Part shown: in pieces, positions 1 to 10,339 of the stretch
Position numbering within the stretch: position 1 is the stretch's first letter
How the letters are laid out: every line of letters starts with the position of its first letter
Source of the DNA: Carya illinoinensis
Lineage: Eukaryota > Streptophyta > Magnoliopsida > Fagales > Juglandaceae
Assembly: GCF_018687715.1 (NCBI RefSeq)
Contig: NC_056756.1
Location: 33,269,980-33,333,979 of the forward strand
Direction: 5' to 3'
DNA: 64,000 nucleotides
Notes under the pieces: generated by a model
Databases searched by the model: none
Told to the model about the DNA's origin: nothing
The model's input: only the letters and a program-made list of their open reading frames with translations
Made by a program: the position numbers and the translations under genes

Positions 1-579
1 TTAAAGTAGATTAGGTACCCTATCCCCAATAAGAATGATTTGATTCATAGGCTTAGTAACACAATAGTCTTCTCCAAGTGTGACCTAAAATAAGGATTTT
101 AGCAAATTCATATTAGTGAGTTAGATGAATTTAAGATTGCCTTTACTACCCCCTTTGAAAATTATAAGTGGAATATAATGCCTTTTGGATTAAAAAATGC
201 CCCTAATAAATTCCAAAACATTATGAATGATATTTTAAATTCATTCACCCATTTCATTATTTTTTACATTAATGATGTCCTTATTTCCTGAAAGTCCATT
301 AATGAATACTGAAAATATTTACATTTGTTTCTAGATATTATTAGATGAAATAGTCTTATTGTTTCTGCAAAGAAAATCAAATTGTTCCAAATCAAGATTA
401 GATTTCTAGGTTATGACATTTCTAAAAGTAAAATTTGACCTATTAGCATGCTATTGAGTTTGCTGACAAATTTCTCAATGTTATTCTTGATAAAACCCAC
501 TTGCAGAGATTCCTTGGTTCTTTCAACTATTTTGCAAAATTCTACAAGAATATGAGGAAACAATGTCATCTATTCTTTG
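1..579 (+). pseudogene. Endogenous pararetrovirus reverse-transcriptase fragment, part 1
   Basis: The plus strand encodes a broken reverse-transcriptase domain of Caulimoviridae type (Petuvirus/Florendovirus-like by recollection). Visible blocks are the RYPIPNK-like palm start near 15-35, the MPFGLKNAP block near 180-205, and the active-site block near 260-285, which reads YIND rather than the usual Y-x-DD. A downstream QRFLGS-type block lies near 505-530. Stop codons and small frame breaks interrupt it (for example TGA just after the active site), so it cannot make an enzyme. It is cut at 579 by a solo LTR, and the same reading continues after 2722. The window edge truncates the 5' side. A decayed Ty3/gypsy RT is the alternative, but the FGLKNAP block and the sequence after the LTR fit a pararetrovirus better. 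Confidence 0.72.
575..579. repeat. Target-site duplication CTTTG, left copy
   Basis: CTTTG directly precedes the solo LTR and is repeated at 2723-2727. The exact 5-bp duplication is the usual size for LTR-retrotransposon integration. Confidence 0.8.
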
Positions 580-2722
580 CGTGATACCCCGTTTTTACGT
601 GTATTTTTACTGAATGAGTATTTTAATTTAATTAAAATATTGGTTCTTTTATTTTAAATTATCGTATTTTAATTAGATTTATTTAGATGTGAAAATTATT
701 TTGTAGAGCTTTCTTAGTATTAATTATTGTTTTGTGTTTAAATTGTTGTTTAATTTATTTTAATTCGTTTTATAACTTTTAAAGTTATTTTCGTCGGATC
801 AATGTCTAGATTTCAGAGGTGAGGATTGGACCTCATTTCTTTTTCCCATCTTTTCTTTTCATCTTTTTCCTTTTTCTCCTTTCCCTTTCTTTTCTCTTTT
901 TCTTTCTTTTTCTTCTTCTTCTCTTTTCCTCCGGTTTTCCTCCTGCGCACACGAAGTCTCTCTCTCCTCCATTTTCCCCATTTGCCTTCAGCTGCCCAGA
1001 ACCGCCACCTGCAGTTGACTAGTACTACACCACCCACCCAATTTTCTTCTCCTCCGGCCGGTGATCATCCCACCAAATTTCACCTCCATCCGAGCCACCA
1101 TTAACCACCACGAGCTCCTCCAAGCCGTGGTGTCTTTTCCCTCCAACGCCGCCATCGTTCTACCTCCAGCCACCACCTCTTTACAGGTTCATCACCAACC
1201 TCTTGTCTTCCTAAACCACTCATTTCCAGCTCTGATCCGTCGCTGAAGCAGCCCACACTACCACCCTTTTTCATTTTGGATTTTTTGGCCTTCCACCGCC
1301 ATTTTCGCTGCCACCCACAGCCAACCCTCGCTTCCACTAGCTTCATAAACACCTCTAAGTCATTTCCTACCAATCTCAAATCTTGGTTCGTCCCCATTCA
1401 AAAGTGGGTATTTTACAACCCACCGCCACAGTGTTTTTACACTGTTACGTTATTTTTTCTTCACTCTTTTCAACTCGTTGATCATTCAAAAATTATTATA
1501 CAGCACTGTAAATATTTTCGAAACTTCATTTTAGATTTAAATATATTATTGCTTTTACAATAAATTTGTAACTAGTTGGTTATTTCAGACTGAGTCTAAG
1601 GAGTCGGGGGTCAGATGGATTTGAGGAAGAAGTTATTTGTTTGTTGTTGATGTTGAGATTTATTGGATAAATTGTGTCTTGAGGTGTGCATTGCATGGAG
1701 CATGCATGTTCATGTTTAAAAAGGAAAAATTGTATTTTTTTCGCATAATGACATACATGTACATGTGTTGAATAATGAAAACTGGGTTTTCATGCGTAAA
1801 TGGATTTTTAGGTGCATGTGTATCACGACCCCAAGTCGAGATGAGGTATTATCTTGATGGAGTTCCTCTGGTCACTCGGTAGCATAATATATTGAGTGAC
1901 GTCCCTTGAGTTGTCATTGGGCGACAACGGAAGCATACGGGATGATAACGCTCTCGTACCGACTCCGTGGCCCCTCTACTAGCGAGGGCTAGAGGATGCT
2001 TGGTTATGTAAGCGCTGGGCGCAGAACTGGACATTGCTCGTTACGAAGTCACATGCATGGTCGTTACCCGTGGTGTGACGAAGGGAACCAGGGTGTGTGG
2101 ATGACCCCTAGGGGAGGTCATGGTGCATTCGGTTAATAAAAATGGAAATAGATTTGAGACTTAGATTTTGGGCCATTTTCTAAAAAAATGGCGAGGTTTG
2201 GTTAAAGGAAATATTTTAAGCCAAATGAGACTTTTGGCATGTGTGGAAAAATGTAGATTTTTGATACATGTACATTCGGCATCTTTCATGCATATTGTGA
2301 GTATAATATATTTTTATCTTGTGGCGTTTGGATTATTACTTACCTGCGGCACCATTTTTGTTAACGTAGATTTTGATGCAGAGGTTGAGGAGGAGGAGGA
2401 GGCTGAGCCCGAGGAGGCGGCTCCGCCAGAGTTTTGACTTGGAGTCTTTTATGTTAAAAATTATCTCTACTAGTTTTTATGTCTTGTAATTTGGTTTTAA
2501 AACAATATTTGAGACTTGTAATATTTTATTATGTGTGTTTTAAGCGAGTTTGTATTTAAACAAAAATTCTAATACTTAGTTATAAGACTTTTATTAACTG
2601 CGGCATACACTTATTGCATGTACACACACTCGATAATTGGCAATGGGATGCGTAACCCGTGTTGTCATCATCCCGACGTCTCAATTTCCACGTGTCCGTA
2701 TACGGGTGTTGGGGGCATCACA
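580..2722. mobile_element. Solo LTR (2,143 bp), Ty3/gypsy-type, inside the pararetrovirus fragment
   Basis: The block begins CGTGATACCCCG and ends GGGGGCATCACA. These are near-perfect inverted termini of the TGTGATRCCCC type found on chromovirus LTRs, with the first T apparently mutated to C. CTTTG flanks both sides. There is no gag/pol coding, primer site or second LTR, so this is a solo LTR left by LTR-LTR recombination. The interior holds a CT-rich stretch (about 838-960), a GC-richer block at 1825-2130 and a GAG-rich coding-like run at 2385-2435. The open frames seen in the CT-rich part are low-complexity artefacts. Confidence 0.8.
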
Positions 2723-2870
2723 CTTTGAGCGACTACATGCTAACCCTCCTCCTAGGACTGAAATTCATACCCATCTTATTAAACAGGTCAAGGCACATAT
2801 TAAAACTCTTTCGAATCTCGGTATTCCTACTTTTACTTCTTTCAGAATATGTCTCGAACATGGTTATGAT
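2723..2870 (+). pseudogene. Endogenous pararetrovirus reverse-transcriptase fragment, part 2
   Basis: This stretch starts with the second CTTTG and continues the reading interrupted at 579 into the connection/RNase H-proximal region of pararetrovirus polymerase. A proline-rich patch followed by a conserved HTHLIKQVKAHIKTL-like helix is visible at about 2740-2810. Similarity fades near 2870, where an (AT)n run (2876-2901) begins. That it resumes exactly at the duplicated target is the best evidence that 580-2722 is an insertion. Confidence 0.65.
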
Positions 2871-3219
2871 TTATATAAATATATATATATATATATATAT
2901 GTTCATCTCATTTATTGCTGATAAATCCTCACATCTCATTCTTTACTTCATACTTTATTAATCTTATTCAATTCGTGTTTCTGTTGGTGCTACCCCAGTT
3001 GTAAAGAATCCCAAGAACAATGTCTATAAGGCTCGTTTTGCTCGAGAGAGCATTTAGGGCATAAGTGGGTAAATGGTCGACCCTAGGATATGTGTTACAA
3101 AATGTAACAGTCACATGAGTGAAGATAGGATTAGTGAGTAAGTTTAGTTTTGATTGATTTCATAATAAATAAGTTGTTTAGATCTAATTCATCTATTAGG
3201 TCTAGATCTAGTATACCTC
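2871..3219. other. AT-rich spacer between pararetrovirus pieces
   Basis: It contains an (AT)n microsatellite at about 2876-2901, then unassigned sequence. Decayed polymerase sequence may persist but I could not align it by eye. No gene seen. Confidence 0.4.
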
Positions 3220-3347
3220 AACTACCTTTACTATCCCATTTGGATATTATGAGTGGAATGTAATGTCTTTTGGACTCAAAAATGCCCATAGTGAATTCCA
3301 TTACATTCTGAATGATATTTTCAATTCATTAACCCATTTCACTATTA
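3220..3347 (+). pseudogene. Second endogenous pararetrovirus RT fragment
   Basis: This piece is homologous to 137-266: the same palm region with an MSFGLKNAH-type block and the following helix. It is therefore a second, independently diverged copy rather than a continuation. It stops abruptly at about 3347 just before the active-site block, next to the inverted repeat starting near 3390. Two copies of one domain 3 kb apart point to several integrations or a rearranged concatemer, a common state for endogenous pararetroviruses. Confidence 0.65.
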
Positions 3348-3419
3348 AAATATGTAGTAATAATAATGAAACCAAGACCAGATAAATGGAATCAAATGAA
3401 AATAATGATAAATGGAAGA

Positions 3420-3620
3420 TGAATGTAAGTAGAAATTATTGTCATTTATTCAAAATAACTTACAAAATATTATCAGGAATGTTGGACAAGAAACTGGTGG
3501 TATCAGATAGAGATGGGAGAAAAAGATCAAGTGTTTTTCTTCTAAAGTCAGGTTCTCCTTTTATATATTAAGGATGCGCTTTTATAATTATTTCAACAAT
3601 AGTTAATGGTAGTGAAGTAG
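3420..3620 (-). repeat. Inverted repeat arm 1, promoter-like (minus orientation)
   Basis: The reverse complement of this arm matches 4275-4480 with scattered differences. Read on the minus strand it has a TATA-like ATATATAAAAG near 3557-3572, then a CT/TC-rich leader and the shared block GATACCAC..TTTCTTGTCCAAC. TGGTATCAGA occurs on the plus strand at about 3501-3510 and resembles the initiator tRNA-Met primer site used by pararetroviruses and LTR elements. Its orientation relative to the TATA-like box is wrong for a simple promoter-then-primer-site order, so I treat that match as suggestive only. Confidence 0.6.
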
Positions 3621-3661
3621 GGGAACCAGCAGCAGGAACCAGTTATCATAGTGCCTACATC

Positions 3662-3919
3662 TTGAATAATGTTGCCATAGCTTTTCTTCAAACTACTCCA
3701 AATCTCAAGAGCATTGAAGAATTCCCTACTTTTAAACAATTAATCTTGCCTGAATACCCAATTACTCAGGCCACTGCATCTACTAAACAGATTGCTAAAT
3801 TTGCTACTTCCTCTACTAGATCCGATCAATCAAATAAATCTTCTAAGTCTAAGAAGAAGTCTGTTCTTCAAAGACTCAAGAAAAAAGGCTTGATTTATTT
3901 ATTGAGGAAGTCCCTCTAA
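3662..3919 (+). pseudogene. 85-codon ORF, possible remnant of a pararetrovirus protein
   Basis: This is an open frame with a neutral N-terminal half and a Ser/Lys-rich basic C-terminal half (residues about 45-75, SSKSKKKS). It lies between the two arms of the inverted repeat and next to RT fragments, so origin from a pararetrovirus movement or capsid region is plausible. I recognise no domain, and it may equally be chance coding in a remnant. No host-gene features (splice sites, promoter) were seen. Confidence 0.3.
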
Positions 3920-4274
3920 AATGACAATGATAATTCTGATGATTAGTCTAAAGATCCTCTAAAGCCTCTGGTGATAATACTAATCCTTGTGATAACATAT
4001 TTGTACATGAACTGGAAACTACCCCAAGGCTATCTAGTAATTGATCCTCTATTCAGAAATGATGAAATTATTGACGTTGGTACAAGCCAATAAAAAATAT
4101 TGAAGACCCTCGATAATGACCCCTTGATTCCCGCTAGCCAGTAGTTCCTGCAAAAACAGAAATTCAATTCCTTTGAATGAAATCTTGTTTTTTTAATAAC
4201 TTTCCTATGGTTAAATGAATAGTAAAACAAAGTCAAATTTAACGTTCACTATTGTTCATTGTACTTGTATTTAC

Positions 4275-4480
4275 TAATCACTACTGTTAACTAATGTTCA
4301 CTACTATTGAAATAATTGTAAAGGCACCAACTTGATCTATAAAAAGAGAACCTGGCTTCAGAATAAAAACACTTCTTTTTCTCTCATATTCTCTCTTTGA
4401 TACCACATATTTCTTGTCCAACCTTCCTGATAATATTTTCTAAGTTATTTAAAATAAACGATTATAATTTCTACCCCATG
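4275..4480 (+). repeat. Inverted repeat arm 2, promoter-like (plus orientation)
   Basis: This arm is the inverted partner of 3420-3620. On the plus strand it shows TATAAAAAG near 4340, a GAACCTGGCTTCAG block, AATAAA near 4362, a CT-rich leader and GATACCACATATTTCTTGTCC. TATA plus a CT-rich leader is what a pararetrovirus or LTR promoter region looks like. The arms are 0.65 kb apart, consistent with two head-to-head viral termini. A foldback transposon is an alternative. Confidence 0.58.
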
Positions 4481-5400
4481 CGCATGACCATTGCTTATAT
4501 TTTATATACATGATATGGCTCCAAATTTGGGTGGTGAATCGCATTCTCACTCAACGACCCCTGCCTCTTTGAATGGTAAAGCTAGCTAGCTAGCTGCGTG
4601 GGACATACTCATGTAAATATATAATATATATATTGGATTCGGCTAAAATCCTGGGGGATCAGATCTCGGGGTCAGACTACTCGGACCATTGTTGGGGCTC
4701 TACATCCAACTCATCTGGTACTTCAATTTATTTCTGTATGTGTAACCACCGATCAAACAAGAGACATGGGTAGAACTATATACGTGTATATATATGTGTA
4801 TGTATGTATGTATGTATATATATATTGAGTTATTTTATGTACCTAACCAAACATCTGCGAATTAAAAAAACAAAGAAAAGGTTAAATAGTATGTAGTACT
4901 GTAACCACCCATTAGAAACGCCACCAAATCTTGAAGAAGTACGTACCCAACCCAAGAGCAAACATGCACAATGATTTGATGATCATTTTGCATGTGAATT
5001 ATGCAAAGTCATATATAACAATGCTTCCAAAATAGGCTATCATACTTTATGTAAAAAGACATGCAAAATACATTTATTTTGTATTAAGCACTGTTCATTT
5101 ATGTATAAATTTTTTATTATTTCTTTCACTTTTTCTCTGACTTCCTGCCTTTCATTGTTTCTCATGGTCACATTATTTTGAAAAACAAAAAATAAAAAAT
5201 AAAGATATTTAAATGATATAAGCAAAAGGATCGATAAATTGAATTACATATTAAAAATTATTAATTAAAATTTTGAATAATTATTTTTGATGAAGATTTA
5301 TGGAAAATTAGTTTTTTAATCGTAGACTCCTTAAAAATAAATAAATAAAATAAAATTTACGCTGTATCTGACGTTATTCGCAAATCCAATGCTCCAATTA
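4481..5400. other. AT-rich intergenic spacer
   Basis: Holds a short TAGC repeat near 4583-4596 and TATA/TATG microsatellites around 4615-4830. No coding sequence, terminal repeats or recognisable element seen. Confidence 0.5.
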
Positions 5401-5479
5401 CTTGTTCAAGATGAAGATCATTATGCGGCATTTTTATTTGCCTTGCTTCTTCATGCTGGACCTTATCTTATCCAACAGC

Positions 5480-5639
5480 CACGTGTCTCGTAGTGTGCGT
5501 GGGAATCCCAGCTACCATCTACCTCTGGCTAGCTCTTGCTCTGCGTATGCGGCCTCCCAGTGGCCAATGGGAATCCCAGCTACCGTTCTCCAACTACCCG
5601 CTTATCGACGTTCCTCGGCCGCTGCGACACTTATAAAAG
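5480..5639 (+). promoter_or_regulatory. Putative core promoter of the DHNA-CoA synthase gene
   Basis: In order there are a G-box CACGTG (5480-5485), the 16-bp element GGGAATCCCAGCTACC at 5501-5516 repeated exactly at 5569-5584, a CCAAT box (5564-5568) and a TATA box TATAAAAG (5632-5639). The TATA box sits 99 bp before the ATG, a normal plant distance. The duplicated element contains the near-palindrome GGGAATCCC. Assignment rests on motifs and position only. Confidence 0.6.
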
Positions 5640-5737
5640 CTGTTCCAATTCGTTTTCAATCAATGTGCTTCATACTGTAATCCCACTAAGATCTCTAAGA
5701 CTAGTACGGTCACCTACCCACCCAGCTCCTTCCTTCC

Positions 5738-8661
5738 ATGGCAAAAATGGCAGAGAATGACATGAACACCGTATCCAGAAGAGTGGCTTCTGTGGCCCAA
5801 CACTTCATTCCTGTTCATTCGCCTTCCAATGAATCCGGCTCCCTTGGGTTATCAAACACCTCCAATTTAAACGACAGCTACCATCGGGTACACGGCGAAG
5901 TCCCGACTCACCCGGCTGTCTGGAGAATTGCCCGCGATGACTCCGGCAAGGAATACCAGTTCACCGACATCATCTACGAGAAGGCCGTCGGTGAGGGGAT
6001 TGCAAAGGTCAGTTTAGCTTAATTACTATGTTATGCAGCCAGGAGTAGGGGTACTGAGCGAGCTTATACCCTGTTCTGGCTGAAAGTTCATTAATTAGGT
6101 GCATTTTAATCATTATTCTCTGCTATTCTTTCGTTGTAGATTACGATCAATAGGCCAGAGAGACGAAATGCGTTCAGGCCGCTGACAATAAAGGAGCTGA
6201 TTGTAGCGTTTAATGATGCTAGGGATGATAATGCTATCGGAGCTATCATTTTTACCGGCAAGGTATATTTGACTTCCCGTACTCAATACTCTCTCTGCAT
6301 ACAATGCCACCGTACGTGTTAATATTTATATGTCTCTACACTTTTTTTTTTTTTTTAAATATATGCTGCTTGTGCTCGTGACAATACACTAATTCCATTA
6401 TATTATATTCATCTTCTATTATTAATACTATGGTATCCATGCATATTGAAGAGTATTTATTAATAGTTATTGTCATTTTGTTCAGAGTAACATTTTAAAT
6501 AACTATATATATTTCTTATCAGAGTTGAGCGTGCCAATAATGTTTAATATCTTTGATCATGAGAGTTTAACCGACAAGAAATTATGTGTGTCTGCGCAAT
6601 AGTATCTTCATCATATGTATATTTTAATAATATTTTAATTTGATAATATGTTTTATTCAACATTTTCTTCTCTCATTTTTTTTAAAACTTAAAAAATATT
6701 TAACTCAAACTATCTCACTAATATTTACAAACTATCTTTCTACTATTCACAAAATTATCTCATCTCATTCTCTAACCATGCATAATGAATTCATTGATTT
6801 ACTGTTGCTGGCCATTTAACGTTGTGCAGGGAACCCAGGCATTCTGTAGTGGGGGTGACCAGGCTGTGAGAAAGGCAGACGGTTATGCTGATTATGACAA
6901 ATTTGGTCGTCTTAATGTCTTAGATTTGCAGGTACCTACCTGGGTTTATCTTCATATACGGCATTAGTACATTATAACTCATGTAGTCTTCTAATTATTT
7001 GGTTGTGTTTCTCATTCTTTTATTTCGTTTCATCAACACCAGGTGCAGATCCGTCGTCTTCCTAAGCCAGTGATTGCAATGGTATGTAATCTTCTTAAAA
7101 GCTAATGCTGTAGTAAACTGTTGAATGCCTGTTTGCTGCTGCATGGCAAATATGCATAAAAAAATACGGCAAAAAGTCTTTCTTTTCACCATTTTTGCGC
7201 TCATCAGATGTCACTCTTAACTAAGTAATTACAAGTTATTAGATTCAATGAAGGTGGAAATCTCCAACAATCATTCCAAAACAAGTAAATACAACGCAGG
7301 ATAAATTATTAAAAAATAAAGAAAAAAAAAACAGAGATCTAAAATAAAAAATTTGACTCCCATCCATTTTCTACTGAGGGAAATCGTTTGAATCAATTTT
7401 TGCATATTGTAATAAGACTGTAAAACTATGTTCATCACATTGCTATTTACAATTTAATATGTTGCTCACACTTCGATGAAATCGTTTGTTTTTCCAAAAA
7501 ATAGGTGGCAGGTTACGCTATTGGAGGAGGACACATATTACACATGGTCTGCGATCTAACCATTGCAGCAGATAATGCTGTGTTTGGTCAAACTGGTCCC
7601 AAGGTACATATATATAAAATAGGTTTATACTTTTGTTCTCCATTGTTCATATGAATTAAAGATTGTTGGTGATTATCTTATGTTGACCCCACCAACCTGG
7701 ATGTTCTGTCTTATGATTTTATTCTCTGTTTCCGTCTTGTTCTGTTCATGATTGTGTTTTCCTTCTATTATAATCCTAATTATTTTGCAAATGAATGGCA
7801 GGTTGGAAGCTTTGACGCCGGTTATGGAAGTTCCGTCATGGCCCGTCTGGTAAGATATTAATAATGAGGATACCTTTTGTTAGGAAATTTTCTTAAGAGA
7901 AGTTTGTTTTTTTGCTATATGTATATTTCATGTATTTATAATTTGGAAATTGTATATTTTCAAACAGATTGGCCCTAAGAGAGCACGTGAAATGTGGTTT
8001 TTGGCAAGGTTCTACACAGCTCCTGAAGCAGAGAAGATGGGACTCGTTAACACTATTGTGCCGGTGAGTTCATTTCCAATCAAACAGAACCTCGAGTACT
8101 CGGAATGATCTAGCCGAGATCATTTTCTTTTTAAATCTTCAAAATTTCTGCAGTATTATGTGTTTGAAAATTATAACATTTCTCAAATAGTTAATGTTCA
8201 TACTTTCTTTTATCCAGCTAGAGAAATTAGAGCAAGAAACAGTTAAATGGTGTCGCGAGATCGTAAGAAACAGCCCAACTGCAATTCGGGTGCTGAAGTC
8301 AGCTCTTAACGCAATTGATGATGGTCATGCTGGGCTTCAGGTACCTACTTCAGTACCCATTTATCAAGTTACATTGAAAAATATATATGCACATGCCTTG
8401 GCAATACAGTGTTCTCCGATCTGATTCAGAATGCTCGAGTCCTGAATCTTGTCATGCCAGTTTTCTTTTTGTGGTTCTTGTTTTCCGTTGAACAATATCC
8501 AAGCTTTTTATCTAATTATTTATCTTTTTCCTTCTCTGGTTCAGCAACTTGCCGGGGATGCCACACTCTTGTTTTATGGCTCTGAGGAAGGTATTGCAGG
8601 AAAGACAGCATACCTGGAACATAGACGCCCTGATTTCTCGAAATTTCCGTGGAGACCTTGA
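5738..8661 (+). CDS. NS: 1,4-dihydroxy-2-naphthoyl-CoA synthase, peroxisomal (nine exons)
   Basis: Crotonase-fold enzyme (MenB/NS/ECHID) that closes the second ring of the naphthoate nucleus, turning o-succinylbenzoyl-CoA into 1,4-dihydroxy-2-naphthoyl-CoA in phylloquinone synthesis, a step placed in plant peroxisomes. Exons: 5738-6007, 6140-6262, 6830-6931, 7043-7081, 7505-7603, 7802-7849, 7968-8063, 8218-8340, 8545-8661. All introns are GT-AG and every junction is phase 0, giving 338 aa, about the Arabidopsis length. Residues 15-23 RVASVAQHF fit a type-2 peroxisomal signal. Family marks are [14 protein letters not shown] (91 on), the oxyanion-hole motif FCSGGDQ (136-142), GYAIGGGH (181-188) and the MenB signature [14 protein letters not shown] ending at 220. 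The C-terminus is DFSKFPWRP. The first ATG follows the TATA box, and a second in-frame ATG lies three codons on. No damage seen. Confidence 0.95.
6612..6776. mobile_element. MITE in intron 2 of the DHNA-CoA synthase gene
   Basis: Contains the CTCAAACTATCTCACTA and CTACTATTCACAAAATTATC motifs of the MITE family that recurs at 18664, 29109 and 63935. It is reverse-oriented and decayed. Edges are approximate because terminal repeats are no longer clear. Confidence 0.5.
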
Positions 8662-8884
8662 GCTTCTACAGTTTTTTTTTTTATGGTAGTTTAATTACCA
8701 GCTAGCTGTTGTTGTGAACATGATTATTATGGTTAGAGGCTCTTTCGGGTTGTGAGGGAGGAGATTTGAATAATGCATGCAGTAGTGGAGTTGTAATATT
8801 TTGTGTTCTGTGATGAGTTTGCATGTTGTCAATAAGGAGATGAAGCTCCATTAAAATTAATTAATGATTAAGACTATGGCAAGT

Positions 8885-8890
8885 AATAAA
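8885..8890 (+). terminator. Candidate polyadenylation signal AATAAA
   Basis: AATAAA about 225 bp after the DHNA-CoA synthase stop codon. A weaker AATAAG near 8831 is an alternative. Confidence 0.4.
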
Positions 8891-9341
8891 ATTGCTATTC
8901 TGATTATTGCTTAATTCTGTACTGCATTATTTTTATTTCTTTATTTCATCAAGTAATATATATATATATATATATATATATTGCTATAACATTTGTAATA
9001 TATATGACCATATGCAAGGTAAAAGTACTAAGCCAATAATCATGTCTAAAAGCTGGTAGGCCAACTGGCTCCATTGCAAGGATTCCAATTAGCTTTTTGA
9101 AAGTTGCGTACGTAGAAACAAATGCATCATTTCCAGCTGCCCCAAAGTTAGCCAAACCGTCGGTTAAGTAGTTACCTAATTCCCTATATACATGGTTGAT
9201 TTCAAAAGAGAGAAGTTGTAAGGTTCACAATGTCATTCCATAATTCATAATACTGCTGGGGTATTGGTTGGGGAAGTTAAGTCTTAAATCAGTGAGTGAG
9301 TTAGCTAGATTCCACCATCAGATTCACTACATTCAGTTGGT
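8891..9341. other. Intergenic spacer with (AT)n microsatellite
   Basis: (TA)n at about 8956-8982, otherwise unassigned AT-rich sequence. No gene seen. Confidence 0.4.
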
Positions 9342-9680
9342 TGAAGAAATTCACGGGTTTAACTCATCTCATAAAACCAGTTCTACAAAAAATAGTTGTT
9401 CAATACTTATAAACATATTCAAAATCTTGTCCATAGGTAATATGAGATTTATTTCTTAACACCATCCATCACGTCTAGGCTATTATTTCTTCAGATCCTT
9501 GTCAGGAGTTAAGTAGTATAAACTCATTTATCTTGTGTCAGACTCTAATATCATGAAGAAATTCATGGGCCTAACTTATCTCATAAAACCAATTCTACAA
9601 TAAAAGATTACTCATTACTTATGAATATGTCTAAGACCTTGTCCACATGTAATGTAGAATTTATTCCTAAACATTGGTAG
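9342..9680. repeat. Tandem pair of about 125-bp diverged repeats
   Basis: A block starting GAAGAAATTCACGGG at 9343 recurs, diverged, from 9555 (period about 212 bp). Both copies share CATCTCATAAAACCA-like and CTTGTCCA-like blocks. It resembles decayed LTR sequence common in plant genomes, but I cannot assign a family. Confidence 0.45.
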
Positions 9681-9699
9681 CATAGACGCAAACCATATT

Positions 9700-9860
9700 T
9701 AAGTCCAAACAATTCGACAAAAGTCATGAGAAGGCAAACAAGAAAGACCCCGTAGAAGTTTTGAGGACAAACCCACATCAAGTATAATTAGGATTACCTT
9801 TAGAAGCTCCATCTATATTACGTTGTAGTCTAACCACAGGAGGGGGTTAACCATCTAACT
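9700..9860 (-). pseudogene. LINE RNase H-like remnant
   Basis: On the minus strand the reading contains the NIDGASKGNP block typical of the first catalytic Asp region of plant non-LTR retrotransposon RNase H, followed by a CGFVLKTSTGSFLFAFS-like strand pair. At least two stops interrupt it (around 9787 and 9731). Only this small piece is recognisable. No tail or target duplication was found. Confidence 0.5.
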
Positions 9861-10339
9861 AAGGTGGGCTTGAAGACCTTAACCTGGAAGAGAGGGAAAA
9901 GCTGGAAACAGCATGTCTATGTCAAAGTGGGTCTTGAAGCCATTTTCCCAAATGGGCTTCTCACTACTTTCTCTCATTAAAGTTTTCTTTAATAAAAGGC
10001 TGGTAAAGTTTAGCCCAAGCTGTTAAGTTTGTAGGCCCAAGGACTTTAATACCTGCAAAAGAGTTAAAACTTTTAAAGAAAATTCTTTTTAGAAATAAAA
10101 AGAGATGTAGAAGCCATAAAAGTAATCGCCACGTGAGAAGTCAACCATTATATCATCAAGGGTGATGCGTACATATTACATAAAGATAAAAAGTGCTGAA
10201 GATGAGAGAAATATATGCCTCAAATGTATTGTCATGAGATTGAAAGTAATTATATTAGAATTGACATATTGATCATACCAACTTAAATAATCTGACATGA
10301 TCACTGGATATGAATGACCAACCATATTAAAAATAAAAT
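9861..10339. other. Unassigned spacer
   Basis: Part of the 5' side may be further decayed LINE sequence (minus strand). No ORF, terminal repeat or gene seen. Confidence 0.35.

Noticed and set aside
3501..3512. Primer-binding site TGGTATCAGATA of a full viral or LTR element
   Set aside because: It matches only the first ten bases and lies in an orientation that conflicts with the TATA-like box of the same arm, so it is not called as a separate feature.
5402..5680. 92-codon frame upstream of the DHNA-CoA synthase gene
   Set aside because: It overlaps the promoter elements (duplicated GGGAATCCC motif, CCAAT and TATA boxes), has no domain and ends at the start of the 5' UTR.
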